From: an uncultured Pelagibacteraceae bacterium
GTDB taxonomy: Bacteria > Pseudomonadota > Alphaproteobacteria > Pelagibacterales > Pelagibacteraceae
Direction of reading: 5' to 3'
NCBI GenBank assembly: GCA_902561765.1
Contig: CACEQR010000004.1
Span: forward strand, 1-64,000
DNA length: 64,000 bases
Shown: positions 9,989 to 19,271 of the stretch, in pieces
Numbering within the stretch: the first letter of the stretch is position 1
Layout: every line of letters starts with the position of its first letter
Notes under the pieces: model-generated
The model's input: the letters and a program-made list of their open reading frames with translations, nothing else
Databases searched by the model: none
Told to the model about the DNA's origin: nothing
Program-made: the position numbers and the translations under genes

Positions 9989-11194
9989 TTTTTGTCTTAA
10001 TTTTCCATCTAAAGTATCTAAAAATTGATTAGTGGTTAGATACTTAGTCGAAGGACCTATTAATATAGCAAGGTCTTTAGTCATTGAACCCTGTTCAACG
10101 CAATCAACACAGACTTTTTCTAATGTTTCAGCGAATTTTATCAATTCATCGTTTCCGTCCAGTTTTCCTCTATGAGACAATCCTCTTGTCCAAGCAAAAA
10201 TTGATGCAATAGGATTAGTCGAGGTTTCCTTTCCCTGTTGATGCATTCTAAAATGTCTTGTAACTGTTCCATGTGCAGCCTCCGCTTCCATTGTTTTACC
10301 ATCTGGTGCAAGCAATACACTAGTCATTAAACCTAAAGATCCATATCCTTGAGCAACGGTATCAGACTGTACATCTCCATCATAGTTTTTGCATGCCCAA
10401 ATATATTTACCGTGCCATTTCATTGCACATGCAACCATATCATCAATTAATCTATGCTCGTAGGTAATTTTATTTTTTTCAAATTTTTCTTTGAATTCTT
10501 TTTCAAAAACTTCTTGGAAAATATCTTTAAATCTACCATCATATCTTTTTAAAATTGTATTTTTTGTAGATAGATATACTGGCCATTTTTTTATCAACCC
10601 ATAATTAAAACAAGATCTTGCAAAATCCTCTATAGATTTATCCAAATTATACATAGATAATGCAATACCAGGGCCTGGAAAATCAAAAACTTCATATTTT
10701 CTCTCATCTGTTCCATCTTCAGCTGTCCATTTAATTTCTAACTTACCTTTCCCTGGCACTGTAAAATCTGTTGCTCTATATTGATCTCCAAATGCATGTC
10801 TTCCTATAATCAAAGGATCTGTCCAAGATGGAACAAGTTTTGGAATATTTTTACAAATTATTGGCTCTCTAAATACTGTTCCACCAATAATATTTCTTAT
10901 AGTACCATTTGGTGATCTCCACATTTTTTTTAAATTAAATTCTTTAACTCTTGCTTCATCAGGTGTGATGGTTGCACATTTTATTCCTACACCGTTCTTT
11001 TTGATTGCATTGGCACACTCTACAGTGATTTTGTCCTCAGTCTTATCTCTACTTTCCATGCCTAAATCGTAATATTCAATCTTTAGATCAAGGTAGGTAA
11101 GTATTAGTTTATTTTTTATAAAGTCCCAGATTACTCGGGTCATTTCATCGCCATCTAACTCGACAATCGGGTTTTTAACCTTAATTTTACTCAT
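9980..11194 (-). CDS. icd: Isocitrate dehydrogenase (NADP+), homodimeric type
   Basis: The enzyme converts isocitrate to 2-oxoglutarate and CO2 in the TCA cycle. The 404-residue protein is of the eukaryote-like subfamily: it shows the [16 protein letters not shown] substrate-binding stretch, the metal-ligand region [18 protein letters not shown] and the [11 protein letters not shown] cofactor region that favours NADP. It is transcribed alone, facing alaS; its start is divergent from psd with 78 bases between them holding both promoters. Confidence 0.97.
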   Translation of the reverse strand: MSKIKVKNPIVELDGDEMTRVIWDFIKNKLILTYLDLKIEYYDLGMESRDKTEDKITVECANAIKKNGVGIKCATITPDEARVKEFNLKKMWRSPNGTIRNIIGGTVFREPIICKNIPKLVPSWTDPLIIGRHAFGDQYRATDFTVPGKGKLEIKWTAEDGTDERKYEVFDFPGPGIALSMYNLDKSIEDFARSCFNYGLIKKWPVYLSTKNTILKRYDGRFKDIFQEVFEKEFKEKFEKNKITYEHRLIDDMVACAMKWHGKYIWACKNYDGDVQSDTVAQGYGSLGLMTSVLLAPDGKTMEAEAAHGTVTRHFRMHQQGKETSTNPIASIFAWTRGLSHRGKLDGNDELIKFAETLEKVCVDCVEQGSMTKDLAILIGPSTKYLTTNQFLDTLDGKLRQKLN

Positions 11195-11272
11195 TTTTTC
11201 GATATATCTTATTAGTTGAATTTATTCTTTTTGTATACATATTAATCCAAAATTATCAAATATAGGATTAGC

Positions 11273-11917
11273 ATGAATAAAATATTTCCAAAACTACACA
11301 ACGAAGGATACAAATTTATTATTATTTTTGCAATCGCAACAATAATTCTCTATTTCCTAAATGGTTTTCTAGGCTTCATAGGGTTGATACTAACAATTTG
11401 GTGTTATTATTTTTTTAGAGATCCTGAGAGAATTTCAATAGGAGATGATAATTATTTAACAAGTCCAGCTGATGGAATAGTATTACAAGTGAAGGATACC
11501 AAAGGTCCAAAAGAACTTGGATTAGAAGGTAAACAGATGAAAAAAATAAGCATTTTTATGGATGTTTTTGATTGTCATGTAAATAGATCGCCTTGTTCAG
11601 GAGCAATATCAGAAATACTTTATAAACCAGGAAAATTTTTCAATGCATCTTTAGATAAAGCAAGTGAGGATAATGAGAGGAACTATTATAAAATAAAAAA
11701 TTCTGACGGAAATGAAATAATTGTTGTGCAAATAGCAGGACTTGTTGCAAGAAGAATTGTAACAGAGGTTTCAAAAGATGAACTCGTGGAGCAAGGATCA
11801 CGAATAGGTATGATTAGATTTGGAAGTAGAGCTGATATATATTTTGAAAATTACACTCCACTCGTTAAAATTAATCAAAAAACAATTGCAGGTGAGACTC
11901 TAATTGCAAAAAAATAA
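11273..11917 (+). CDS. psd: Phosphatidylserine decarboxylase proenzyme
   Basis: Psd makes phosphatidylethanolamine from phosphatidylserine at the inner membrane. The 214-residue protein is of the short bacterial type, with two N-terminal hydrophobic segments (about residues 14-45). Self-cleavage is expected between Gly184 and Ser185 in the RFGSRAD motif, giving the pyruvoyl group. It precedes pssA by 4 bases, the usual psd-pss operon that runs the last two steps of the pathway. Confidence 0.97.
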   Translation: MNKIFPKLHNEGYKFIIIFAIATIILYFLNGFLGFIGLILTIWCYYFFRDPERISIGDDNYLTSPADGIVLQVKDTKGPKELGLEGKQMKKISIFMDVFDCHVNRSPCSGAISEILYKPGKFFNASLDKASEDNERNYYKIKNSDGNEIIVVQIAGLVARRIVTEVSKDELVEQGSRIGMIRFGSRADIYFENYTPLVKINQKTIAGETLIAKK

Positions 11918-11921
11918 ACTA

Positions 11922-12719
11922 ATGGAACAACAAAATAAAAATATAAAATTAGTTTCAAATAAAAAAACTAGAGTAATCTTGCCAAATATTTTAACTCTTA
12001 TAGGAGTTTGTATTGGTTTAACTTCAATAAAATTTGCTTTCGATGGTAAGTTTGAGTTATCAATTATTGCTGTAATAGTTGCTGCAATTATTGATGGCTT
12101 AGATGGTAGAATTGCAAGATTAATAAAAGGAACTTCTAAAGTTGGTAAAGAATTGGACTCCCTTACAGATGTAATAAGTTTTGGTGTTGCACCAGCTTTT
12201 ATAATGTATTTTTGGGCTTTATCTGAGACAGGTAGATTGGGTTGGTTGATTTCACTTATATATGTGGTTTGTGTTGCACTGAGACTTGCAAGATTTAATG
12301 TTTCATCAAATGAAGAGAGCTCTTGGAAAGATAATTTTTTTGAAGGTATACCTTCTCCAGCTGGGGGTGTGTTGGTTTTAATGCCATTGATATTAAGTAT
12401 AAGTGAATTTAAATTTTTGAATTTAAATTATCAAATTATTGTACCTATAATGTTTATTACAATTTCAATATTGTTAATTAGTAAAATACCAACTTATTCA
12501 TTTAAAAGGATAGCAGTTCCAAGAAGCGCATCGATATTTTTGTTGTTTGGGATAATTTTGTATTTTGGTCTTATTCTTGTATATACATTTAACGCTATAA
12601 TTATTTCTGGATTAATTTATTTGCTTATGATTCCAATTAGTTCAATGCACTACTTTATGCTTAAAAAAAGTTCTAGATTTGTAGGAGATGATACAGATCA
12701 TCATGAAGATGTGTTATAA
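11922..12719 (+). CDS. pssA: CDP-diacylglycerol-serine O-phosphatidyltransferase
   Basis: The enzyme makes phosphatidylserine from CDP-diacylglycerol and serine. The CDP-alcohol phosphatidyltransferase signature is complete: D61-G62-x2-A65-R66-x8-G75-x3-D79-x3-D83. Several membrane segments follow. I chose the ATG at 11922 (265 aa); an in-frame TTG at 11904 would overlap psd and adds only six polar residues. It ends in a histidine/aspartate-rich tail, directly abutting the next gene. Confidence 0.96.
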   Translation: MEQQNKNIKLVSNKKTRVILPNILTLIGVCIGLTSIKFAFDGKFELSIIAVIVAAIIDGLDGRIARLIKGTSKVGKELDSLTDVISFGVAPAFIMYFWALSETGRLGWLISLIYVVCVALRLARFNVSSNEESSWKDNFFEGIPSPAGGVLVLMPLILSISEFKFLNLNYQIIVPIMFITISILLISKIPTYSFKRIAVPRSASIFLLFGIILYFGLILVYTFNAIIISGLIYLLMIPISSMHYFMLKKSSRFVGDDTDHHEDVL

Positions 12720-13619
12720 ATGAATAATAACACAATAATTTCATTAGCAGACTCAAATTATTTCAATCTTTTAAATGAATTAGTTGACTCAATTAATAGG
12801 TTCCAACAAAGTAAAGAGTTAGATATATGCATTATGGATGCAGGATTAACTGAGGAACAAAAAAAAATATTAGAAAAAAAAGTTTTTAAAATTAAAAAAG
12901 CAGAGTGGGATATAGAAGTACCAAATTTTAAAGTTAAAGGTAGAGAATGGTTAAAAAGTCAGGTATCAAGGGCTTTTTTACCAAACTATTTTCCAGGATA
13001 TAAAAAATATTTATGGATAGATGCAGATGCATGGGTTAATTCGTGGGATGCGATTGATCTCTACTTTAAAGGATGCGAAAATAATAAATTAGCAATAGCG
13101 ACTTCAGCTGATAGATCTTATGGTAGAGTTTTGAGGGCTGAGTGGATTTTTGGTAGTTTTGCAAGAATAAAATCTCAAAATTATAAGCATGCAAAATCAT
13201 CAGGTTTCTCAGAAAAAATCTCAAGAGAGGTAGCACTTAAACCTCATTTAAATATTGGATTATTTTCATTAGAGGCAAATGCCCCTCATTGGGGAGTTTG
13301 GCAAAAAAATCTTAGAAAAGCTTTATCTTCAGGAAAAATTTGGGGGTCAGAGCAAATCGCGATGAATATAACAATTTACTCAGATAATTTAGATGTAGAA
13401 ATTTTACCAGCTTATTGTAATTGGACACTTATAGAAGCATTAAAATTTGATAAAGAAAAAAATACTTTTGTTGAACCTTATTTACCAAATCATGAAATTG
13501 GTATTATTCATCTCGCTGGAAAGAATAATGATAATATAAGAAATGATAAAAATTATATTTCAAAAGTTAAAACCTTAGATGGAGATATAATCGAAAAATC
13601 ATTGAGATTTGAGAATTAA
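12720..13619 (+). CDS. Glycosyltransferase-like protein with DxD motif
   Basis: The 299-residue soluble protein looks like a GT-A-fold glycosyltransferase (GT8-like): an N-terminal region with the TIISLADSNYF strand, then a DAD motif at residues 101-103 in the context YLWIDADAWVN, the usual nucleotide-sugar and metal site. No signal peptide or membrane segment is seen. Its start directly follows the pssA stop and its stop directly precedes the rlmE start, so it is embedded in the phospholipid operon. Acceptor and donor cannot be told from sequence. Confidence 0.65.
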   Translation: MNNNTIISLADSNYFNLLNELVDSINRFQQSKELDICIMDAGLTEEQKKILEKKVFKIKKAEWDIEVPNFKVKGREWLKSQVSRAFLPNYFPGYKKYLWIDADAWVNSWDAIDLYFKGCENNKLAIATSADRSYGRVLRAEWIFGSFARIKSQNYKHAKSSGFSEKISREVALKPHLNIGLFSLEANAPHWGVWQKNLRKALSSGKIWGSEQIAMNITIYSDNLDVEILPAYCNWTLIEALKFDKEKNTFVEPYLPNHEIGIIHLAGKNNDNIRNDKNYISKVKTLDGDIIEKSLRFEN

Positions 13620-14231
13620 TTGAAAAAAAACAAATTTTCAAAAAATTGGATAATTAAGCAAAAAAGAGATCTATACGTAAAAAAATCAAAGTTAGAAGGT
13701 TATAGATCAAGAGCTGTTTATAAATTACAAGAAATAAATGACAAGTTTAAAATAATTAAAAATAATATTTTAGTAGTAGATTTAGGTGCTGCTCCGGGAA
13801 GTTGGTCACAATACATATCAAGAAATTTCAAAAATTCTAAAATAATCTCGATTGATTTAAAAGATATTGAACCAATTAAAAATGTAACACACATTATAGG
13901 CGATTTTACTGATGAAAATGAAAAACTAAAAATTCAAAATTATTTTAGAAAGAAAGTAGATCTTATAGTTTCTGATATGGCTGTTAATACTACAGGGAAT
14001 AAAAGTGTAGATTCGTTGGTTACGGGTGAGCTATGTATTGAGGCAATTAGTTTTGCAAATGATCATTTAAATAAAAATGGAAGTTTTATTTCAAAACTTT
14101 TTATGGGTTCATCTTTTAACGAAATTGTCGCATTAGGTAAAAAATCTTTTAAAGAAGTGGATATTTTTAAGCCACCATCAAGTAGAAAAGTTTCAAAAGA
14201 AAATTTTATAATTTGTAGAAATTTAAGATAG
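13620..14231 (+). CDS. rlmE: 23S rRNA 2'-O-ribose U2552 methyltransferase RlmE (FtsJ)
   Basis: RlmE methylates the A-loop uridine of 23S rRNA using SAM. The 203-residue protein has the SAM motif DLGAAPGSWSQY near residue 54 and the K-D-K-E catalytic set: Lys in SRAVYKL, Asp in VSDMAVN, Lys in ISKLFMG and Glu in SKENFII. It starts at TTG, with TAATTG joining the upstream stop to this start. A gap of 39 bases with an AAGGAC site separates it from guaB. Confidence 0.95.
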   Translation: MKKNKFSKNWIIKQKRDLYVKKSKLEGYRSRAVYKLQEINDKFKIIKNNILVVDLGAAPGSWSQYISRNFKNSKIISIDLKDIEPIKNVTHIIGDFTDENEKLKIQNYFRKKVDLIVSDMAVNTTGNKSVDSLVTGELCIEAISFANDHLNKNGSFISKLFMGSSFNEIVALGKKSFKEVDIFKPPSSRKVSKENFIICRNLR

Positions 14232-14270
14232 ATACTCTTTTATTTTTTCAAGAATCATTTATATAAGGAC

Positions 14271-15335
14271 ATGGATAGTATTAAAGAAGCTTTAACATTT
14301 GATGATGTTACATTAGCTCCCAATTTCTCAGAAATTTTACCTAGTGAAGTCAACACCTCTACAAATTTATCTAAATATCTAAGTATAAAAATACCAATAT
14401 TATCATCAGCAATGGATACCGTAACCGAGTCTTCAATGGGAATTGCCATGGCAAAAGCTGGTGGAATAGGAATAATTCACAGAAATTTAAAAATATCTGA
14501 ACAAATTAAAGAGATCAGAAAAGTAAAATTAAAAAAACTTATTGTAGGTGCTGCGGTTGGAGCAAGTGAAAATGAATATAAAAGAGTAGAAAAAATATTA
14601 AAGGAAAATCTGGATATAATTGTAATTGATACAGCTCATGGACATACAAAAAAAGTAGGATCTATGATTAAAAAAATAAAAAAATTACGTCCAAAAAAAA
14701 CTGCTATTTGTGCTGGAAATATAGCTACTGCTGAAGCAGCAAAATTTTTGATTAAATTAGGTGTTGATATTATTAAAGTAGGCATAGGCCCAGGTTCAAT
14801 TTGTACTACAAGGCTTGTTGCAGGTATAGGAGTTCCACAATTAAGTGCAATAATGAATGTTAAAAAAGGTATTGGAAAAAATAAAACAAAATTAATTGCT
14901 GATGGAGGTATAAAATTTTCTGGAGATATTGCAAAAGCATTAGCAGCAGGAGCAGACGCAGTTATGATAGGATCATTATTTGCGGGAACAGACCAAGCCC
15001 CAGGCAGAATAATAAAAAAAAATGGTGGTACATATAAGTATTTTAGAGGCATGGGATCAATTGGTGCGATGAATAAAGGATCTGCAGATAGATATTTTCA
15101 ATCTAAACAAAAAGACACATCTAAATACGTAGCGGAAGGAGTAGAAGGTTATATCAAATATAAAGGAACAGTGGATAAAATCATATATAGTCTTGTGGGT
15201 GGTTTAAAATCATCAATGGGCTACATGGGGGCAAAAAAAGTTGTAGATTTAAGAAAAAAACCAAAATTTTTAAAAATTACCAAAGCCGGTTTCTATGAAA
15301 GTATGGTACATAATATAGATCTAGTAAAAAAATAA
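14271..15335 (+). CDS. guaB: IMP dehydrogenase lacking CBS domains
   Basis: IMP dehydrogenase oxidises IMP to XMP, the first committed step to GMP. The catalytic barrel is complete: the loop GPGSICTT with Cys178, RGMGS phosphate site, and the flap Arg-Tyr pair in ADRYFQ near residue 272 with EGVEG after it, which separates it from GMP reductase. At 354 residues it is about 130 shorter than usual; the sequence passes from RNLKISEQI straight to KLIVGAAVG, so the CBS (Bateman) pair is absent. guaA follows two genes on. Confidence 0.93.
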   Translation: MDSIKEALTFDDVTLAPNFSEILPSEVNTSTNLSKYLSIKIPILSSAMDTVTESSMGIAMAKAGGIGIIHRNLKISEQIKEIRKVKLKKLIVGAAVGASENEYKRVEKILKENLDIIVIDTAHGHTKKVGSMIKKIKKLRPKKTAICAGNIATAEAAKFLIKLGVDIIKVGIGPGSICTTRLVAGIGVPQLSAIMNVKKGIGKNKTKLIADGGIKFSGDIAKALAAGADAVMIGSLFAGTDQAPGRIIKKNGGTYKYFRGMGSIGAMNKGSADRYFQSKQKDTSKYVAEGVEGYIKYKGTVDKIIYSLVGGLKSSMGYMGAKKVVDLRKKPKFLKITKAGFYESMVHNIDLVKK

Positions 15336-15337
15336 TT

Positions 15338-15766
15338 ATGAAACATTTTATTTTAATATTAACATTTACATTAATATGCATTACTTCAAAAGCACATGAT
15401 CATAATTTTTTTAACGAGGCTAAAAATTTATTTGATAAAGAACAATATGAAGATTCAAAATTTTTATTTCATAGGAATATAGTTTATAACCCAAAAGACT
15501 CAGAATCTTATCTTTATTTAGCTAAAATTTTTAAAATTGAAGATGATAAAAAACAAGAGGAAAAAAATATTAGAACTGCTTTACTTTTAGATCCAAAAAA
15601 TGAAGAGGCAATGTATCTTTTAATAGATATTGAATTAGAAAGATCTAACTTTTCTAAAGCTGAAGAATTAAGTAAAGATTTTAAAAAAATCTGTGTAAAG
15701 ATGTGTCAAAAATTAGCTTCAATAGAAAGTCGCATAAAAGATTTTGAGAGAAAAGATGCCTCTTGA
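15338..15766 (+). CDS. Small exported TPR-like protein
   Basis: The 142-residue protein starts with a signal peptide (hydrophobic residues 4-15, cleavage expected after SKA near residue 19) and continues as two to three TPR-like helical pairs, e.g. the [13 protein letters not shown] and [13 protein letters not shown] units. It probably binds other proteins in the periplasm. It lies 2 bases after guaB and overlaps guaA by 11 bases, so it is inside the guanine operon with no evident functional link. Function unknown. Confidence 0.65.
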   Translation: MKHFILILTFTLICITSKAHDHNFFNEAKNLFDKEQYEDSKFLFHRNIVYNPKDSESYLYLAKIFKIEDDKKQEEKNIRTALLLDPKNEEAMYLLIDIELERSNFSKAEELSKDFKKICVKMCQKLASIESRIKDFERKDAS

Positions 15767-17318
15767 TGGCAATCTCAAAAAAATACTAATAGTAGACTTT
15801 GGCTCACAATTTACTCAATTAATAGCACGCAAAATAAGAGAATTAGGCGTTTATTGTGAAATAATAAGTCACAATAAATTAAAAAAAATTAAAAATTTTG
15901 AAACAAATATAAAAGGTTTAGTTCTTTCTGGAGGACCCTTAAATGTTTACGAAAACAAAAAGGTAAAATTTAACAATAAGCTTTTAAAATTAGGCGTCCC
16001 TGTTTTGGGTATTTGCTTCGGTCATCAAATTATCTCAAAAGAATTAGGTGGTAGAGTTAAAAGCTCAAAATATCGAGAGTTTGGCCTTGCAGAAGTACAA
16101 GAGATTAAAAAAAGTAAACTTACGAAAGATTTCTTTTCCAAAGGTAAAAACAATGTATGGATGAGTCACGCAGATCAAGTAATTAAATTACCTAAAAATT
16201 TTCAAGCAATAGCAAAAAGTGAAAATTCTAAATTATGCATAATAGAAAATTTAGAAAAGAAAATGTATGGTATTCAGTTTCATCCTGAGGTTAGTCATAC
16301 GAATAAAGGAAATCAAATACTTAAAAATTTTGTTTTTTCTATATGTAAAATCAAAAGAAATTGGTCCTCGAGTGACCAAAAAATAAAATTAATAAATGAA
16401 GTTAAACAATTAGTAGGAAACTCCAAAGTTATATGCGCACTATCCGGAGGTGTCGACAGCAGTGTAGTCGCAAAATTATTATCAAATGCTATTGGAAAAA
16501 AATTGATTTGTATTTTTGTTAATACTGGCCTTTTGAGAAAAAATGAAGAAACGCAAGTAATTAATACATTTAAAAAAAGATTTAAAATTAATCTAATTTA
16601 TGTGAATGCAGAAAACATATTTATATCAAAATTAAAAAATATAACCGATCCAGAAAAAAAAAGACGGATAATTGGTAATCTTTTTATAAAAATTTTTGAA
16701 AAGTATGCTAAGAAAATTAAAAATGTGAAATTCTTAGCACAAGGTACTTTATATCCTGATATAATAGAGAGCAAATCTGTAACTGGTAGTCAAACTTCAA
16801 AAATTAAATCACATCATAATGTAGGTGGTTTACCAAAAAAAATGAATTTAAAGTTAGTCGAACCTCTTAAATATCTTTTTAAAGATGAAGTAAGAAAATT
16901 AGGATTAAAACTTGGATTAAATAGAGAAATTATTTCCAGACATCCTTTTCCAGGACCTGGTCTTGCTATTAGGATGCCTGGCAAAATAACTAAAGAAAAA
17001 ATTAAAATTTTAAAGGAGGCTGATAACTATTTTATTCAGTCTTTAAAAGATAACAATTTATATGATAAAATATGGCAAGCATATGCTGCTTTACTACCAG
17101 TAAAGACAGTTGGTGTGATGGGTGATAACAGAACTTATGAATATTTATGTCTTCTAAGAGCTATAACATCTGAAGATGGGATGACAGCCGATTTCTACCA
17201 ATTCAAAAAGTCATACATTCAATCAATATCTAATACTATTGTAAATAATATAAAAGGTATTAATAGAGTTGTTTATGATGTAACTTCTAAACCACCAAGT
17301 ACTATTGAATTGGAATAA
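15756..17318 (+). CDS. guaA: GMP synthase (glutamine-hydrolysing)
   Basis: GuaA converts XMP to GMP. The N-terminal class I glutamine amidotransferase domain has the nucleophile Cys87 (GICFGHQ) and HPEVSH histidine; the ATP pyrophosphatase domain has SGGVDSSV near residue 228; the C-terminal dimerisation domain ends in the usual PPSTIELE. I chose the ATG at 15756 (520 aa) with a GAGAG site before it; a TTG 12 bases upstream is possible. It overlaps the TPR gene. Confidence 0.98.
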   Translation: MPLDGNLKKILIVDFGSQFTQLIARKIRELGVYCEIISHNKLKKIKNFETNIKGLVLSGGPLNVYENKKVKFNNKLLKLGVPVLGICFGHQIISKELGGRVKSSKYREFGLAEVQEIKKSKLTKDFFSKGKNNVWMSHADQVIKLPKNFQAIAKSENSKLCIIENLEKKMYGIQFHPEVSHTNKGNQILKNFVFSICKIKRNWSSSDQKIKLINEVKQLVGNSKVICALSGGVDSSVVAKLLSNAIGKKLICIFVNTGLLRKNEETQVINTFKKRFKINLIYVNAENIFISKLKNITDPEKKRRIIGNLFIKIFEKYAKKIKNVKFLAQGTLYPDIIESKSVTGSQTSKIKSHHNVGGLPKKMNLKLVEPLKYLFKDEVRKLGLKLGLNREIISRHPFPGPGLAIRMPGKITKEKIKILKEADNYFIQSLKDNNLYDKIWQAYAALLPVKTVGVMGDNRTYEYLCLLRAITSEDGMTADFYQFKKSYIQSISNTIVNNIKGINRVVYDVTSKPPSTIELE

Positions 17319-17339
17319 TAAGCATATATAAATAAACCT

Positions 17340-17759
17340 ATGAAATATTTACACACAATGATTAGAGTCTCAAATATCGAAGACTCATTACGATTTTTTT
17401 GTGAAGGTTTAGGTCTAAAAGAAACTAGAAGAAAAGAAAATGAAAAGGGCAGATATACCTTGGTATTTCTTGCTGCTCCTAATGATAAAAGTGCAGAAAT
17501 AGAATTAACTTATAATTGGGATGGCGATAATCTGGGTGAAGGTTCAAGAAATTTTGGACATTTGGCTTATAGAGTTGAGAATATATATGAGACATGCCAA
17601 AGATTAAAAGACATGGGATATACAATTAATAGACCACCTAGAGATGGTCATATGGCTTTCGTAAAATCTCCAGATAAAATTTCAGTTGAAATACTTCAAG
17701 ATGGATATTTGGAACCATTGGAACCATGGAAGTCCATGGAAAACACAGGCACTTGGTAA
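17340..17759 (+). CDS. gloA: Lactoylglutathione lyase (glyoxalase I)
   Basis: The 139-residue vicinal-oxygen-chelate protein detoxifies methylglyoxal as the glutathione hemithioacetal. The metal ligands are in the expected places: His5 in KYLHTMIRV, Glu in AEIELTYN near residue 55, His in FGHLAYRV near residue 74 and Glu in ISVEILQDG near residue 120. Length is normal. It sits 21 bases after guaA and 9 before panB on the same strand. Confidence 0.92.
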   Translation: MKYLHTMIRVSNIEDSLRFFCEGLGLKETRRKENEKGRYTLVFLAAPNDKSAEIELTYNWDGDNLGEGSRNFGHLAYRVENIYETCQRLKDMGYTINRPPRDGHMAFVKSPDKISVEILQDGYLEPLEPWKSMENTGTW

Positions 17760-17768
17760 CAGATAATT

Positions 17769-18548
17769 ATGCTTACAAAAATAAGTAGGCTTTCAATACA
17801 AAAAAAAAATAAATCTAAAATTGTTTGTTTAACTGCATATTCAAAAAATATAGCTGAAGAAATTGACAAATATGCAGACATAATACTTGTAGGAGATTCT
17901 TTAGGCTCAGTCTTGTATAATTATGATACCACAAGGAAAGTAAGTCTTAAGATGATGATTGAACATTCAAAAAGTGTGAGAAAAGGTGTGAAAAAAAGCT
18001 TAATGATAGTAGATATGCCTTTCAATACTTATAAAAATAAATTTCAAGCACTTAAAAATTGTAAAAAAGTATTAAAAGAGACAAAGTGCGATGGTATTAA
18101 ATTAGAGGGAGGCAGAAAATTAAATGGAGTTATTAGGTATTTAACCATGAACAAAATTCCAGTAATGGGTCATATAGGCATAACTCCTCAAACAATAAGA
18201 GGAAAATATAGATACAAAGGTAAAACAAATTTAGAAAAAAAAAAATTAATAAAGGACTCTAAATCCTTAGAGGAAGCGGGTGTGTTTGCGATAGTTTTAG
18301 AATGCGTTGAAAGAAAATTATCAAAACAAATTACTGAAACTGTTAAAATACCAACTATTGGAATTGGCTCGTCAAAATTTTGTGATGGTCAAATATTAGT
18401 AACAGATGATATGTTGGGTTTAACAGAATCAAAAATTAAATTTGTTAAAAAATATATTGATTTAAAGAAAAATATAAGACAAGCAGTTAAAAAATTTAAG
18501 TTAGACGTAAAAAAAAGCTCCTATCCATCAATTAAATATTCATATTAA
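17769..18548 (+). CDS. panB: 3-methyl-2-oxobutanoate hydroxymethyltransferase
   Basis: PanB transfers a one-carbon unit from methylene-THF to 2-oxoisovalerate to make ketopantoate, for coenzyme A. The 259-residue barrel shows VLVGDSLG (here ILVGDSLGSVLY), the KLEGG motif near residue 113, GHIGITPQ near 133 and ending region GIGSSKFCDGQILVTDD, all family hallmarks. It has no panC neighbour. Its stop overlaps the terC 3' end by 4 bases on the other strand. Confidence 0.96.
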   Translation: MLTKISRLSIQKKNKSKIVCLTAYSKNIAEEIDKYADIILVGDSLGSVLYNYDTTRKVSLKMMIEHSKSVRKGVKKSLMIVDMPFNTYKNKFQALKNCKKVLKETKCDGIKLEGGRKLNGVIRYLTMNKIPVMGHIGITPQTIRGKYRYKGKTNLEKKKLIKDSKSLEEAGVFAIVLECVERKLSKQITETVKIPTIGIGSSKFCDGQILVTDDMLGLTESKIKFVKKYIDLKKNIRQAVKKFKLDVKKSSYPSIKYSY

Positions 18549-19159
18549 AAATATTTTTTAAATTGTTCATTAATATTTAAAACTTCTAAATCTACTAGTC
18601 CTCCAATAATAAGTTGTATTGCGAGTATAAGAATAAATGCCATTCCAACATAGACGACCCATAAATGTTTCTGAACATAATTAGCTAAATAAGTGGCCAT
18701 TGCACCAGTAAGTACAACAGATAAAATTAAACCAAAAATCATAAATCCAAAGTTACCCTTAGAAGCACCAACAACACCTATCACATTGTCAAAACTAATT
18801 GTGATATCTGCAAAAAGAACCTTGTACATACCCTTTGCAAATGATGGTTCTAAAGATTTTTTTGTTGGTGATTTAGTTTGCTTTTGAACTTGTAAAAGAT
18901 CTTTTCTTAAATCGTTAACTATCCAAATTAACAGCAAACCTCCAAGAATTTTTATAAAGTAAAATTTGAATAAATAGGTTGCGAATACTGCAAATAAAAC
19001 TTTAAAGACTAAAGCCCCAACTACTCCCCAAAATATAATTTTTTTTCTGTTTTTAGGGACAAAATTAGATGCAATAAGGCCAATTATTATGGCATTATCA
19101 GCAGTTAAAATTATATTTATAAATATAATTTGCAGTAAAATAAGGGCTTCTTCTATCAA
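18545..19159 (-). CDS. TerC-family integral membrane protein
   Basis: The 204-residue protein has about seven membrane segments and two TerC signature sites with acidic residues in the membrane: TADNAIIIGL near residue 20 and ITISFDNVIGV near residue 122. Related proteins (Alx, YkoY, YceF/MeeF) take part in manganese or other metal handling during secretion. The start is a TTG at 19159; no better ATG is available without losing the first helix. It is divergent from dctP. Confidence 0.85.
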   Translation of the reverse strand: MIEEALILLQIIFINIILTADNAIIIGLIASNFVPKNRKKIIFWGVVGALVFKVLFAVFATYLFKFYFIKILGGLLLIWIVNDLRKDLLQVQKQTKSPTKKSLEPSFAKGMYKVLFADITISFDNVIGVVGASKGNFGFMIFGLILSVVLTGAMATYLANYVQKHLWVVYVGMAFILILAIQLIIGGLVDLEVLNINEQFKKYF

Positions 19160-19260
19160 GATAGTAATATAATAATAAAAAATTCTTTTTTTTCAATAAA
19201 ACATGGAAATTTTTATTGATTTAACAATTAATACATAATGAGATGTACTTTTTAAAAATT

Positions 19261-19267
19261 AAGGAGG
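19261..19267 (+). promoter_or_regulatory. Strong Shine-Dalgarno site for dctP
   Basis: AAGGAGG lies 4 bases before the dctP ATG. It is a near-perfect anti-16S match and much stronger than most sites in this window, consistent with high expression of a periplasmic binding protein. Confidence 0.85.
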
Positions 19268-19271
19268 ATTA

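Noticed and set aside
11904-11921. TTG start for pssA overlapping psd
   Set aside because: An ATG 18 bases downstream gives a normal N-terminus and avoids the overlap.
14636-15052. Long minus-strand frame opposite guaB
   Set aside because: It is a mirror frame of a well-supported gene with no ribosome site and an odd composition rich in Ile, Pro and Ala.
14271-15335. GMP reductase instead of IMP dehydrogenase
   Set aside because: The Arg-Tyr flap and the EGVEG segment of IMP dehydrogenase are present, and guaA is in the same group.
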